From contig NJBI01000008.1 in assembly GCA_005222975.1 (NCBI GenBank), positions 23,168 through 87,167 on the forward strand: a stretch of 64,000 bases of DNA, given 5' to 3'. The notes beneath the pieces are model-generated. The model did no database searches and was not told the origin of the DNA. It saw only the letters and a list, made by a program, of their open reading frames with translations. Shown piece after piece: positions 16,929 through 26,536 of the stretch (positions are counted from its first letter, which is position 1; each line of letters starts with the position of its first letter). Made by a program: the position numbers and the translations under genes. This stretch comes from Promethearchaeota archaeon Loki_b31. GTDB lineage: Archaea > Asgardarchaeota > Lokiarchaeia > Sigyniarchaeales > SOKP01.

Positions 16929-17216
16929 TTACGCTGATTTTTTCTTTAATTCGGTATATTCTCCATCTATTATTTGGGAGATGTATCTCCTTCCTTTAAT
17001 TATCCACATAATTTTATGGCCCTCTCGAGCTTTTTTCCCCCATTCTGACTTTTTGTTGCGATTTTGTTCTATAAAGCGATACCCAAATAAATCAACATAT
17101 TTAATTCCGTTTGAAAATTTTTTAATGGGGTATTCGATCTCTTCAATTTCAACATTTTTTTCTCCTTGAAATATGGCATTATAAATTTTTAACCCGTTTT
17201 TTTCTAAATCTTCCAT
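16929..17216 (-). CDS. Small hypothetical protein (95 aa)
   Basis: Mixed alpha/beta protein rich in charged and aromatic residues, with the segment IKYVDLFGYRFIEQN and a basic patch GHKIMWIIKGRRYISQI that could contact nucleic acid. It starts with ATG 25 bp downstream of the HEAT-LRR gene on the same strand, so it is probably in that transcript. The family is unknown. Confidence 0.5.
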   Translation of the reverse strand: MEDLEKNGLKIYNAIFQGEKNVEIEEIEYPIKKFSNGIKYVDLFGYRFIEQNRNKKSEWGKKAREGHKIMWIIKGRRYISQIIDGEYTELKKKSA

Positions 17217-17241
17217 GTTTTTTACTCCATATATTATTCTA

Positions 17242-18468
17242 TTAGAATTTTTTGATGTTACTCTTTAAATAGAAAGATTCGAGATTATTTAACTTTTTTA
17301 TCGATTCAGGCACATTATTTATTTTATTAAAGCTAAGGTTGAGCACTTTTAACCATTTAAGCCTCCCAATAGTTTCTGGAATAAGGTGTAAGTTTTGATC
17401 GATTAAAATTAATTCTTCTAGAAATTCTAAACTACAAAGCTCTTTTGGAAACACACCAATTCGAGATTCTGTTGATAAATAAATAATTTTGGTGATATGC
17501 CCTACATTGTTTACTTCATAATGTACGGCTCCTTCAGAATCAATCTTTCCATCTCCTTGCATTTTCTTACATGTTAGCCCTGTTAGAATCTCTAATAAAC
17601 CCAGGATATGAACTTCTGATTTTTTAACTCCCTCAAATATATACTTATGGACGTATTCGTTTTTGCTTGCAATCTCTACAACCCAGCTAGGTAAACTGTC
17701 TAACTGATTGTTGCTTAAAATTAATTTCTTAAGTGACAAAAGATTTGGGCACATATCTGGATATTTTTTTAGTTTACAATATGATATTTCCAAGAATTCT
17801 AATTTTGATAGCTTACAAATCGACGATGGAATTTCTTTAAGGCCTTTGAGAGACAAACTTAATATGAAACCTTTTTTGGCAGCTCTAACGCGACCTAGTC
17901 CTTTATACCCTATTTCGGTATTTTCTTTAATTAGTACTTGTTTAGCTTCGTCTGATAACTCAAACTTTTGTAAAAAATTCTTTAATTCGCTCCTAAATTT
18001 CCTATAATCTAAATAATCGATATCGAGAACAAATTTTGAGTCTGCTGAGTTTAAGTTATAATAAGTTCTAATCTTTTTTAACGCTTTTTCTCGAATTTCT
18101 TCAAATTGAGGATACTCTTCTGTTTCAAATAAATCTAATAGTTTTTTAAAGAAATATATAGATTTTTCATTTTGGATCGCCCATAATAAAGGTTCATGTT
18201 CCCGTGTTGGAAAGTTCTGGATCAATACTTTAGCTGCTTCAAATCTAACTAATGTAGACTCATCAGAAATTAAGCAATTTTCTATTATGTTAAAGGTTAG
18301 TTCGTCTTCAATCGATAATTTACCGATATATTCTAAGCTTGAATATCTAATAGCCTCATTATCACTTTTATTTATTAACGATTCGAAAAGCTTTAAGGCG
18401 TCCTTCTTTCCTACTTCGTTATTAAGTACTTTGAAATAAATTTTTTCAGGTGTTAATTGATCGCTCAT
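17242..18468 (-). CDS. HEAT-repeat plus leucine-rich-repeat protein
   Basis: The N-terminal ~150 residues show helical HEAT-like repeats (IRYSSLEYIGKLSIEDE, then LVRFEAAKVLIQNFPTRE). The rest has leucine-rich repeats of the L-x-x-L-x-L-x-x-N type (KLEFLEISYCKLKKYPD, SLKKLILSNNQLDSLPS, WLKVLNLSFNKINNVPES). It is probably a cytosolic protein-binding scaffold. ATG 18468 was chosen because the longer frame would run 37 bp into the upstream pyrophosphorylase gene; with this start the two genes are 2 bp apart and surely co-transcribed. The same architecture recurs at 25256-26518. Confidence 0.85.
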   Translation of the reverse strand: MSDQLTPEKIYFKVLNNEVGKKDALKLFESLINKSDNEAIRYSSLEYIGKLSIEDELTFNIIENCLISDESTLVRFEAAKVLIQNFPTREHEPLLWAIQNEKSIYFFKKLLDLFETEEYPQFEEIREKALKKIRTYYNLNSADSKFVLDIDYLDYRKFRSELKNFLQKFELSDEAKQVLIKENTEIGYKGLGRVRAAKKGFILSLSLKGLKEIPSSICKLSKLEFLEISYCKLKKYPDMCPNLLSLKKLILSNNQLDSLPSWVVEIASKNEYVHKYIFEGVKKSEVHILGLLEILTGLTCKKMQGDGKIDSEGAVHYEVNNVGHITKIIYLSTESRIGVFPKELCSLEFLEELILIDQNLHLIPETIGRLKWLKVLNLSFNKINNVPESIKKLNNLESFYLKSNIKKF

Positions 18469-18470
18469 TT

Positions 18471-19607
18471 TTACTTTATACTTTCTTTTACTACTTCGTG
18501 ATGACATACCGTCAATGAGAGCGTTTTAGGGGCAATCATTTCGATGTTTTTCATAACATGCACATATGAGGATAAGATTATTAAATTTTCGTTATTACCT
18601 TTTAATTTTACATTTTCTTGGATATTACAATTATCAGCAATGATAGCTTTTTCGATTTGAACATTACTTGAGATATGTGTCTTGTTATAGATTAGACATT
18701 CCTTAAGTTCGGAATGCTTATTAATAACTACATTATCGCCAATTATTACATTCGGACCAACTTTACAATTCTCTCGAATTACAACGTTTTCACCAATTGT
18801 ACAAGGAGGATAAATTTTTACGCTTGTGTGGATGTCTGTAGAAGGTTCTATTAAATTTCTTACATTTCCTTTCTGATTTTTTATTAAGTCGTTCATTAAT
18901 AGAACATTTCCTTGCAATAAATCGTAGGGTTTACCAACATCGCTCCATATTCCACTAATAGGGTAATGATAGAGCATATTTTTATCGGCAACTTTAGGAA
19001 ATACATCCCTTTCAATAGAAACTTTTTTGTTTGGTTCGATAAAGGAAAATATTTCAGGTTCTAGGATATACACGCCAGCGTTAATAGGCATAGGAACATA
19101 TTTGCCGTCTGGAGGAGCGTATTCGTCCTTTTCAAGAAATTTTAATAGTTGATGCGTTTCATTATTTACTATCAATACACCATATCTTAAGGGATCCTCT
19201 ACGGTTTTACCGGCTACTGTTCCAATACCTTTACACTTTTCGTGAAATTTAAGCATGTCGCTAAAACTATAATTCAAAATTACATCTCCATTTAACATGA
19301 AAAAGTTATCGTTTTCGAGGTAAGATTCTGCTAATTTAATTGCTCCCGCAGTTCCCATTGGATGTTTTTCGTCTGTATAATGGATTTTTATTCCTAACAT
19401 TCTACCTTCCTTGAAATAGCTTTTAACAATATCATCCATCACACTAACGGCTAAAACTACTTCTTTAACTCCAGCTGCTTTTAATAAGAGTATCTGTCGC
19501 TCCATAACTGGTTTATTCACGATTGGAATTAATGTTTTGGGTATAGTACATGTTAGTGGTCTTAATCGCGTTCCCCAACCGCCCGATAAAATTATTGCTT
19601 TCGTCAT
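18471..19607 (-). CDS. Sugar-1-phosphate nucleotidylyltransferase (GMPP/GCD1-like)
   Basis: The enzyme makes an NDP-sugar from NTP and a sugar-1-phosphate. The N-terminal Rossmann-like domain shows IILSGGWGTRLRPLT (nucleotide binding) and PKTLIPIVNKP, then the metal-binding region FFMLNGDVIL and the sugar-binding PINAGVYILEP. From about residue 245 a left-handed beta-helix of hexapeptide repeats follows (PPCTIGENVVIRENCKVGPN). The layout is that of mannose-1-phosphate guanylyltransferase or glucose-1-phosphate thymidylyl/uridylyltransferase; the exact sugar is uncertain. It heads the unit that continues with the HEAT-LRR gene. Confidence 0.88.
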   Translation of the reverse strand: MTKAIILSGGWGTRLRPLTCTIPKTLIPIVNKPVMERQILLLKAAGVKEVVLAVSVMDDIVKSYFKEGRMLGIKIHYTDEKHPMGTAGAIKLAESYLENDNFFMLNGDVILNYSFSDMLKFHEKCKGIGTVAGKTVEDPLRYGVLIVNNETHQLLKFLEKDEYAPPDGKYVPMPINAGVYILEPEIFSFIEPNKKVSIERDVFPKVADKNMLYHYPISGIWSDVGKPYDLLQGNVLLMNDLIKNQKGNVRNLIEPSTDIHTSVKIYPPCTIGENVVIRENCKVGPNVIIGDNVVINKHSELKECLIYNKTHISSNVQIEKAIIADNCNIQENVKLKGNNENLIILSSYVHVMKNIEMIAPKTLSLTVCHHEVVKESIK

Positions 19608-19661
19608 TTTTTTTAATATAAAGTTTTAATAGGATGTATAAAATAATAAAAAAGCTCTTTT

Positions 19662-20951
19662 TTAAAAACTATTTTGGTAATTAATATTTTCATCCAATTC
19701 AAATTCATACACTTTATCGTAATCATTATTTCTAATATTTGAAAAAATCCAAACAAATATTATAAAAATAAAATTTAACACAGCACATATAATAAAAAGG
19801 GTAGTAATACCAATCAGTTCTGCTATCGGTCCTGATATTAGCATTGCTATTGGAGAAACTAAAGTAACTATAGTTATCACATTAGACATAACTCGTCCTT
19901 GTTTATCTGGAGGTATGACGGTTTGTAGAATCGTTAAAAACATGGTGTTAACAAAAGGAACAATAAACGCAAACATAAAGCCACCAATACTAATCATAAG
20001 AAAATTTTGTGGAGGTGCCAAGGCTAATATTAAATGTCCGATCTCGCCGATTAGGATTCCGGCAAAGATAATTAAGGGTTTTTTATTCCAAACCTTTTTA
20101 ATAACTACAATTATTGCTCCAACAAACATCCCAGCTTGAATTGATGCTAGAACAATAGCTAGATTTGCCACAGATCCAGAATGAGTCCCACTTATATAAG
20201 GTATCATTAAAGTGCTAAAAGGGTTTCCTAAAAAATTTAAAATAGTTGCTACAAAGAGCAATGTTAGGAGCCCCGGAACAACTTTTATAGCTTTAAACCC
20301 TACTTTGAATTCTCTAAAATATGATCTTTTATGCTTAGGAAGAAATTTCTTTAGTATAGGGGGTATTTTTATTAATAATAGAGGGGTTATAGCAATCAAA
20401 AAAGTAAGAACATCAACCCATAAAATCATATCAATTGGAAATAATATTAACAAAATGCCAGCAATAATTGGGCCCATTGTATTAACTAATCCGGTAAAAA
20501 AGTAATTAATACCATTCATTCTGCTTAAATGTTTCTTTGGTATCATTAAGGGAATTATTGCGTTTACAACTGGCCAATGAAATGCTTGAAATACCCCTCT
20601 AATACTATTAATCAAAATTATTAACCATACTTGCTGAATATTAAAAAAAAATAATAAAACTAAGCTAAAAGTTGTAAGTGCTTGACAAAAATCAGAAAGC
20701 CCGATTAAAAGTTTTCGATTCCATCTGTCGGCAAATACGCCAGCGAGAGGTCCAAGAATAAATATTGGTAGAAAAGAGAAAAAAGAGGCTAGTGATACCA
20801 TTGTCAAGCTTCCAGTTTCAAAAAAAATCCAATAAATTAGTACTATTTGAACTATAGATGACCCTAACAACGAAAATAATTGACCTGACCAAAAAAATAT
20901 ATAGCTTCTAAAAGTCTGTACCGTAGCAGTGGATTCCATCTTTCCCAACAT
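19662..20951 (-). CDS. MFS transporter (macrolide-efflux-like)
   Basis: A 429-aa membrane protein with about 12 hydrophobic helices. The loop between helices 2 and 3 carries the MFS motif (GVFADRWNRKLLIGLSD, matching G-x-x-x-D-R-x-x-R-R/K). The family with this loop and the helix-5 region (MGPIIAGILLI) includes efflux pumps of the MefA/enterobactin-exporter type. Substrate unknown. The frame opens at 20951 with MLGKMESTATVQ; the fifth codon is an alternative ATG. Confidence 0.87.
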   Translation of the reverse strand: MLGKMESTATVQTFRSYIFFWSGQLFSLLGSSIVQIVLIYWIFFETGSLTMVSLASFFSFLPIFILGPLAGVFADRWNRKLLIGLSDFCQALTTFSLVLLFFFNIQQVWLIILINSIRGVFQAFHWPVVNAIIPLMIPKKHLSRMNGINYFFTGLVNTMGPIIAGILLILFPIDMILWVDVLTFLIAITPLLLIKIPPILKKFLPKHKRSYFREFKVGFKAIKVVPGLLTLLFVATILNFLGNPFSTLMIPYISGTHSGSVANLAIVLASIQAGMFVGAIIVVIKKVWNKKPLIIFAGILIGEIGHLILALAPPQNFLMISIGGFMFAFIVPFVNTMFLTILQTVIPPDKQGRVMSNVITIVTLVSPIAMLISGPIAELIGITTLFIICAVLNFIFIIFVWIFSNIRNNDYDKVYEFELDENINYQNSF

Positions 20952-21004
20952 TTGAATTAAATTTTAAATTAAATAATTAGTAATTTTTCTTAGTCTTAAT
21001 ATTG

Positions 21005-22123
21005 TTATATGTCGTTGGTTATTTTCTGTGAATATAAAAACTTACCTGGTTCAATTCCTTTTTTTTCTGCCATCTTGTAAAATAGTAATTGAAGAATTAT
21101 TATTTCCATTATCGGTGCTAAATGAGGATCCTTTATTTTATGCTTATAAGTTATAATCTTAGGATCGTCGTGTATCTTCTTTGCTTTCTCGTCAAATTCT
21201 TGATTTGTAATGTGCAGAATTTTTCCACAAGCCCATTCGTTAGTCAATTTATCTATGAATTGAATGTTGAATTCGAAATTCCCTTTATCGGATGAAAGAA
21301 TTATAAGTTTAGTACTCTCTTTTAAGCATTCAATACCACCATGTCTAAAAGTTGATATAGAACTTGCTTCCGAGTAAGATTTGACGATTTCCTTAAAATT
21401 TAATGCCGCTTGATGCGCAGAAGTTAGTGAAGGACCTCTTGAGAGAATTTCTAGAAAATCAATATCGTGTCCAAATGAAGATAGAAGCTCCTTCCATATC
21501 TTATTAATCTGTTTCTGATCTTGTAAAATTCTTCGAACTTCCCCTAAGAAGGCTTCTACATTTTGAATTTCGGTTTCATTTGTAAAGAATTCGCCTATAA
21601 TTGTTTTTGCCATAACATACAGCAATAGCAGCGTACAAACATAACTTTTCGTAGTAACTGAAACCTCTTCGTCAAAATTCATATAAACTTGTAATTCTGT
21701 CATGTAAGCTAAATAACTATCAGGATTATTCGTGATACCAATTGTTAACGGCTTATCATTAAGATCTATTGCATTTATTTTCCTTAATAGCTCTCTAATT
21801 TCTCCAGATTTGCCAGATTGTGAAATAATTATAATTCCTGTGTCTTTAAAACAATTCTGTTTAATGTTAGGAAAGGTATTAAACAAGAACTCTCCTGCTT
21901 CTCGAATTTCAACAGCGATTCCATACTGGTTTAAAATATAATAAGGTAAGTATGAGCTGACGAAACTAGAACCCATTCCTGTAAAAATAAGTTTGGTAAT
22001 ACCACCTCTCTTAATAAAATCTCTTATTTTTAAAAATTGAGGTTTACCTTCTCCTACAATGTAGCTAAACGTGTCTTTAAGAGCATCTGGTTGAGATTTT
22101 AACTCTTCTAAAAAATCATTCAT
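21005..22123 (-). CDS. SIS-domain sugar isomerase/deaminase-like protein
   Basis: Double SIS-domain protein, as in the isomerase half of GlmS and in AgaS/FrlB-type proteins. The first SIS core shows LIFTGMGSSFVSSYLPYYI and IIIISQSGKSGEIRELL (phosphosugar-binding SQSG-x-S type loop). The second includes SRGPSLTSAHQAALNFKEI with the glutamate region EASSISTFRHGGIE. It probably acts on an amino- or keto-sugar phosphate. Length 372 aa. It is downstream of no obvious partner; the glycogen phosphorylase lies divergently upstream. Confidence 0.83.
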   Translation of the reverse strand: MNDFLEELKSQPDALKDTFSYIVGEGKPQFLKIRDFIKRGGITKLIFTGMGSSFVSSYLPYYILNQYGIAVEIREAGEFLFNTFPNIKQNCFKDTGIIIISQSGKSGEIRELLRKINAIDLNDKPLTIGITNNPDSYLAYMTELQVYMNFDEEVSVTTKSYVCTLLLLYVMAKTIIGEFFTNETEIQNVEAFLGEVRRILQDQKQINKIWKELLSSFGHDIDFLEILSRGPSLTSAHQAALNFKEIVKSYSEASSISTFRHGGIECLKESTKLIILSSDKGNFEFNIQFIDKLTNEWACGKILHITNQEFDEKAKKIHDDPKIITYKHKIKDPHLAPIMEIIILQLLFYKMAEKKGIEPGKFLYSQKITNDI

Positions 22124-22236
22124 ATATAATCCCCTAAAAAAGCATTCATAATTAATTATAATTAATTATAATAAAAAATATAAGATAAAATTAATTTAAA
22201 CAATTCAGAATTAAATTATTATTGTTGTGATATTTT

Positions 22237-22608
22237 TTGCCTTGTATACACGGTCTTGATATTATCAATTGCCCAATTTGCCGAATGACGAAATCTACAG
22301 TTCCTCGAAACCCAATTAACATTAAGGCGGCAAAAATCGAAAATTTAAGACCAGAAAATCCGTTTTTTAAAAATTATATTAACAATAAAAATAGAACTGA
22401 AGAATATTTAGTTAAAAGTAATAAATTATTACAACCGAATTTGATAAACCGATTACCAACGCCAAACCTCATTAATCAAATTCCTAATTTTGAAAGTAAG
22501 GATTTAATTAATAAGTTAAACGAGTTAGATATTGATAGATGGGACAATTACGGAATTTCTAAAAAGGTTTCTCTTGAAAAACCTGAATTGAAACTTGATT
22601 CTGATTAG
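22237..22608 (+). CDS. Small zinc-finger-like protein, unknown
   Basis: The N-terminus reads PCIHGLDIINCPICRM: a Cys-x-His and a Cys-x-x-Cys pair spaced to bind one zinc. The remaining ~100 residues are Asn/Leu/Pro-rich and look disordered with short helices (NLINRLPTPNLINQIP, then SKDLINKLNELDID). The start codon appears to be TTG at 22237. Such C-x-H-G-x-D/C-P-I-C openings look like an archaeal small-protein family, but I cannot name its function. It could be an adaptor with linear binding motifs. Confidence 0.6.
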   Translation: MPCIHGLDIINCPICRMTKSTVPRNPINIKAAKIENLRPENPFFKNYINNKNRTEEYLVKSNKLLQPNLINRLPTPNLINQIPNFESKDLINKLNELDIDRWDNYGISKKVSLEKPELKLDSD

Positions 22609-22726
22609 ACTTATTTTTAAAATTCATTTTAACATAAGAATTTAACATAAGAATTTTAAAACTAATATATACGTATTTATATTATTAATTTCTTAAGAAA
22701 CTCAAAACTCAATAATGAAGTGTTGA

Positions 22727-24451
22727 ATGATGGAAATTAACGAAGATTTGAAAAATAGTACGCAAGTTGCCTATATCAGCATGGAGATTGGAATTGATTC
22801 GAACATTCCAACTTATAGCGGTGGTTTAGGGGTTTTATCTGGAGATACTGTAAGAGCCGCGGCAGATTTAGAGCTCCCTATGGTTGGATTATGCTTATGT
22901 TATAGTTCAGGCTATTTCTATCAATTTTTTAACGAATTTGGTGAACAGAAAGAACGCGAGATCGAGTGGAACTTTTTCTACGAATTTGAAAAAGTTGAAA
23001 AACCAATTAAAATAAAAATAGAAAATAAAGAAGTGTTAGTTTCTGCATGGCTTTATCGCGTTATAGGCCAATCAGGGCATATTCTACCAATTTATTTGTT
23101 AACTACTGACATTGAGGGAAACGAAGATTGGATGAAAAAAATGACAGGTTCTCTCTATGATTCCACATCTCGATGGAACAGAATCGTGCAGGAAATGATA
23201 CTAGGCATTGGTGGCTTAAAACTCTTAAATTCCTTGGGTTTTAATAACATTAAAACATACCATCTAAACGAAGGTCACGGTTCTTTCTCAATAGTAGAAC
23301 TTTACAATATGTTAAAAGGCGATCTTGATAAGGTTAGAGAGAAGGTCGTGTTTACTACTCACACACCAGTTCCGGCAGGTCACGATCGATTTAATAAAGA
23401 TTTAGTTAATAAGGTATTTGAAGATAGAATGCCTTCTCAAATTCGAAAAATTGCTGACGATAAAGGTCAATTTAATATGACATTCCTAGGAATGGGGCTT
23501 TCTAGATATAGAAATGGAGTTGCCAAAAAACACGGCCAAATTTCACAGAAAATGTTTCCTCAATACGAAGTTGATTCAATTACTAATGGTATACATTTAC
23601 CTTTTTGGGTTAGCCAGCCATTTCAACGGATATTTGACAAAAAATGGCCAAACTGGAAGGCAAAACCTTCGATACTTCAAAACGCAATTGAATTAGACGA
23701 TTTAGATATTTTTGATGCTCACATTGAAAATAAATTCAATCTAATTAGTTATCAGAAAGGTCATAGTTGGAACTTACTGGATGAAGAATTAATTACAATT
23801 GGTTTCGCTAGAAGATTTGCTACGTACAAAAGGGCTACTTTAATCTTCCACGATATCGACAGGTTAGGTAAAATCTGCCAAGATAAGATTCAATTCATTT
23901 TTGCAGGAAAAGCTCACCCTAAGGACACAATGGGAAAGGATTATATCAAAAAAATCCACGAATCTAGCGAATATGTTTACGACAATTATGGTGTTAAAAT
24001 TGTAATGATGGAAAATTATAATATGGATTTAGCTCATATGATGGTATCTGGGTGTGATGTTTGGCTCAATACGCCCAATAGATATCGCGAAGCAAGTGGT
24101 ACAAGTGGCATGAAAGCCGCATTGAATGGCGTTTTAAACTTTAGCGTTCAAGATGGTTGGTGGTTGGAAGGATTTCGCATGAACTCTATGGCAGGATGGG
24201 CAATTGGCCCTAACGATTCAAATCCCGACGATCCAGGTGTCTCAAATAGTTGGGAGATTGATTCAAACGCATTATATGAAACGCTAGAAAACGAAATTAT
24301 ACCCACTTATTTGAACCATGACGAGTGGTTATTCAAAAGTAAAAACGCTATTTCTCTCGCAGCTTTCTTTAACACTAATAGGATGATGAAAGACTATGCT
24401 AAAAAAGCTTACAAACTTAAAAAACAAAAACCTTGGAAATTTATGAGTTAA
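22727..24451 (+). CDS. glgP: Alpha-glucan (glycogen/maltodextrin) phosphorylase, short archaeal type
   Basis: GT35 phosphorylase releasing glucose-1-phosphate from alpha-1,4-glucan with pyridoxal phosphate. Visible are VAYISMEIGIDSNIPTYSGG and LGVLSGDTVRAAADL (N-terminal substrate region), YHLNEGHGSF, VFTTHTPVPAGHDRF, RFATYKRATLIF, and the PLP-lysine region EASGTSGMKAALNG. At 574 aa it is the short form typical of archaea and thermophiles, lacking the regulatory N-terminal extension of animal enzymes. ATG 22730, one codon after the opening ATG, is equally possible. A T9 run follows the gene. Confidence 0.95.
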   Translation: MMEINEDLKNSTQVAYISMEIGIDSNIPTYSGGLGVLSGDTVRAAADLELPMVGLCLCYSSGYFYQFFNEFGEQKEREIEWNFFYEFEKVEKPIKIKIENKEVLVSAWLYRVIGQSGHILPIYLLTTDIEGNEDWMKKMTGSLYDSTSRWNRIVQEMILGIGGLKLLNSLGFNNIKTYHLNEGHGSFSIVELYNMLKGDLDKVREKVVFTTHTPVPAGHDRFNKDLVNKVFEDRMPSQIRKIADDKGQFNMTFLGMGLSRYRNGVAKKHGQISQKMFPQYEVDSITNGIHLPFWVSQPFQRIFDKKWPNWKAKPSILQNAIELDDLDIFDAHIENKFNLISYQKGHSWNLLDEELITIGFARRFATYKRATLIFHDIDRLGKICQDKIQFIFAGKAHPKDTMGKDYIKKIHESSEYVYDNYGVKIVMMENYNMDLAHMMVSGCDVWLNTPNRYREASGTSGMKAALNGVLNFSVQDGWWLEGFRMNSMAGWAIGPNDSNPDDPGVSNSWEIDSNALYETLENEIIPTYLNHDEWLFKSKNAISLAAFFNTNRMMKDYAKKAYKLKKQKPWKFMS

Positions 24452-24458
24452 AAATTTC

Positions 24459-24467
24459 TTTTTTTTT
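24459..24467 (+). terminator. T9 tract after glgP
   Basis: Nine consecutive T start 8 bp after the glgP stop, in a T-rich setting and before a convergent gene. This is a typical archaeal oligo-T terminator by position. Confidence 0.5.
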
Positions 24468-24516
24468 CTAATGTCTGAGAGAGCTTAACAAATTTTAAGA
24501 TAAAAAAGAGATTAGG

Positions 24517-25020
24517 TTATTTAATACAATTTAAGAGTTTAAACGGTCTAATTTTTAAATAGTCATCAAAATTCTTTTGTTCGAAATAAATTTCAAATGT
24601 TTGAGAAAAAATTTCTTCCATTGTATCTACGCCAAATGATAACCCTTCCATATCCTTTGCTAACAAAAGCATTGATTCCGAGTTGGATTCAAGAAAGAAG
24701 CATCCTGGACTGAGTTCGAGATTTTTATGCGGTTCAATAATTAGATCGGCTTTTCTTATAATTTGATTTGTAGTAAAAATAACTAGTAGAAAGTTTTCTG
24801 AATACTCTTCTTTTAAATAAGAATCCCTTATTCCCGAAGCTTGGAGCGCGATTTTAGCAAAATCTTTAAAAAAGTTTTGAAGTCGAGTTAATTCTTTCCT
24901 GAATTTAATTTTATTATGAAAAAAGCTGAAATCTTTGCTTAATTTTAAGGGTTCACCGTCAATGTATGTAATTTCTTTTGGTTTTGACTTAAAGACATAT
25001 TTTTTAATATTTTTTGACAT
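24517..25020 (-). CDS. Hypothetical protein, possibly small signalling domain
   Basis: A ~167-aa cytosolic protein, basic at the N-terminus (KKYVFKSKPKE) and ending in alternating strand/helix segments (FLLVIFTTNQIIRKADLII, then SESMLLLAKDMEGLSFGVDT). The strand-rich middle could be a roadblock/longin-type fold, but no diagnostic motif is visible. ATG 25020 was preferred over an in-frame start five codons earlier because the following residues look more ordered. It is convergent with glgP. Function unknown. Confidence 0.5.
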   Translation of the reverse strand: MSKNIKKYVFKSKPKEITYIDGEPLKLSKDFSFFHNKIKFRKELTRLQNFFKDFAKIALQASGIRDSYLKEEYSENFLLVIFTTNQIIRKADLIIEPHKNLELSPGCFFLESNSESMLLLAKDMEGLSFGVDTMEEIFSQTFEIYFEQKNFDDYLKIRPFKLLNCIK

Positions 25021-25255
25021 GATAAGTTTTTTCACATTTTAGTTTTTTTATAACTGTCTTAAAGTTAACGCTTATATTTGTTTATATTTATATAATTCTC
25101 ATATCTGGTTGTGACACTTCAGCAAAATCTTAAAGTTAAGGAAATTCAAAAGCATAAAAAGCAGATGACGCTTCAGTAAATTGGCATATGCACGATATTT
25201 ATATAATATAATTATTACTTTATTAATAGAAGTATTAATGTGAATCCTTAATTTC

Positions 25256-26518
25256 ATGAAAGAATTTAAAATTAATAAGTTCTTAAAACTGCGGTTAGAG
25301 AACGATAAAACAAACATTTACGTAAAAGATCAATTGTTTAGACAATGTAAATTTTTAATGATTAATATTGAACCTAATAACGCGTCTAATTTTGACGAAG
25401 TAACTTCTATAGACGAAGCAGAAAAAATATTAGATAAATCGTTAGAAGAAAAAGAACTAGAAGAATTTGATATACGACCTGAGGAGGAGTTTTGGGCACA
25501 TTGTTCAAACTTGGACGCGTGGGCAAAGCATCAATACGATACTCGATTATTGCATAGAACTCTGGCATTTCCTATTTTAAGGGCTTTAACTGAAGCGGGA
25601 GATCAAGTAGCAAAAGCAGTATTTAAAGAAGAAATTATAAAGAGATTCGAAAGCGGTCATCCAAATGTTGTTCGCTACCTAATTAGAGGAGGCTACATAA
25701 GAAAATATGCCAAAAAAGAACTGTTAGAAGCGTTTTTGGAAAGCAAGGAAGTCTCTATTCTAAAAAAGCTTCAGACTTTTTCTAAAACGGATATGGAAAT
25801 CGCGGAAGAGATCGATATATTCTATGAGGAATCACATTATACCGTAAAATTTGATAAAAATAAACTTAGTGGATTGGAGCTAAGAAGTCTTAACTTAAAG
25901 CAATTCCCAATAGAAATAACGGGATTAGTTTCTCTTAAAAAACTTTTCTTAGATTATAACGCGATACGATCATTACCAGGTGAAATCTGGCAATTAAAGA
26001 ATCTACGAGAACTGAGTTTAGCAAGTAATTTACTAGAAACGCTTCCTTCAGAGATTAGTTCGCTAAAATCTCTTGAATCTCTTTCTGTGAATCTTAATAA
26101 ATTTAAAGTTTTTCCGGAGGCTTTAACGGAATTAAAGAATCTTAAATATTTAGGTTTAGCAATGAATCAAATCTGTGATATTCCTGAATCAATTGAAAAC
26201 CTAAGAGATTTGAGAATTTTAGTTTTAAATCGTAACCGTATTTGCAGATTACCTGAGACTTTGGGAAATCTAAAATCTCTGGAGCTTTTACACTTGGGCA
26301 ACAATAAAATAGATTTTATTCCCGAATCACTTGGTAAATTAAATTCTTTAAAAGAACTTGAAGTTCAATCTAATTATTTAACCATTCTTCCGGAATTTTT
26401 ATTTAAGCTTAAGAATCTAAAAAGGCTTTATATATCAGACAATAATATTAATCATTTCCCAAACCTAAAAAAAAAGATTAATTCTTTAGAAGTGTTTAGT
26501 TACGACGAAAAAAAATGA
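25256..26518 (+). CDS. HEAT-like plus leucine-rich-repeat protein
   Basis: Residues ~75-180 form helical, HEAT-like repeats (VRYLIRGGYIRKYAKKELLE). Residues ~215-415 hold about eight leucine-rich repeats with the consensus L-x-x-L-x-x-L-x-L-x-x-N-x-I/L-x-x-L-P (SLKKLFLDYNAIRSLPGE, NLRELSLASNLLETLPSE, NLKYLGLAMNQICDIPES, DLRILVLNRNRICRLPET). It is a predicted cytosolic protein-interaction scaffold, similar in design to the protein at 17242-18468. ATG start; convergent with the giant gene. This is the last ordinary-looking gene before the accessory region. Confidence 0.87.
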   Translation: MKEFKINKFLKLRLENDKTNIYVKDQLFRQCKFLMINIEPNNASNFDEVTSIDEAEKILDKSLEEKELEEFDIRPEEEFWAHCSNLDAWAKHQYDTRLLHRTLAFPILRALTEAGDQVAKAVFKEEIIKRFESGHPNVVRYLIRGGYIRKYAKKELLEAFLESKEVSILKKLQTFSKTDMEIAEEIDIFYEESHYTVKFDKNKLSGLELRSLNLKQFPIEITGLVSLKKLFLDYNAIRSLPGEIWQLKNLRELSLASNLLETLPSEISSLKSLESLSVNLNKFKVFPEALTELKNLKYLGLAMNQICDIPESIENLRDLRILVLNRNRICRLPETLGNLKSLELLHLGNNKIDFIPESLGKLNSLKELEVQSNYLTILPEFLFKLKNLKRLYISDNNINHFPNLKKKINSLEVFSYDEKK

Positions 26519-26536
26519 ATTATTAAGTTGTTCTAA

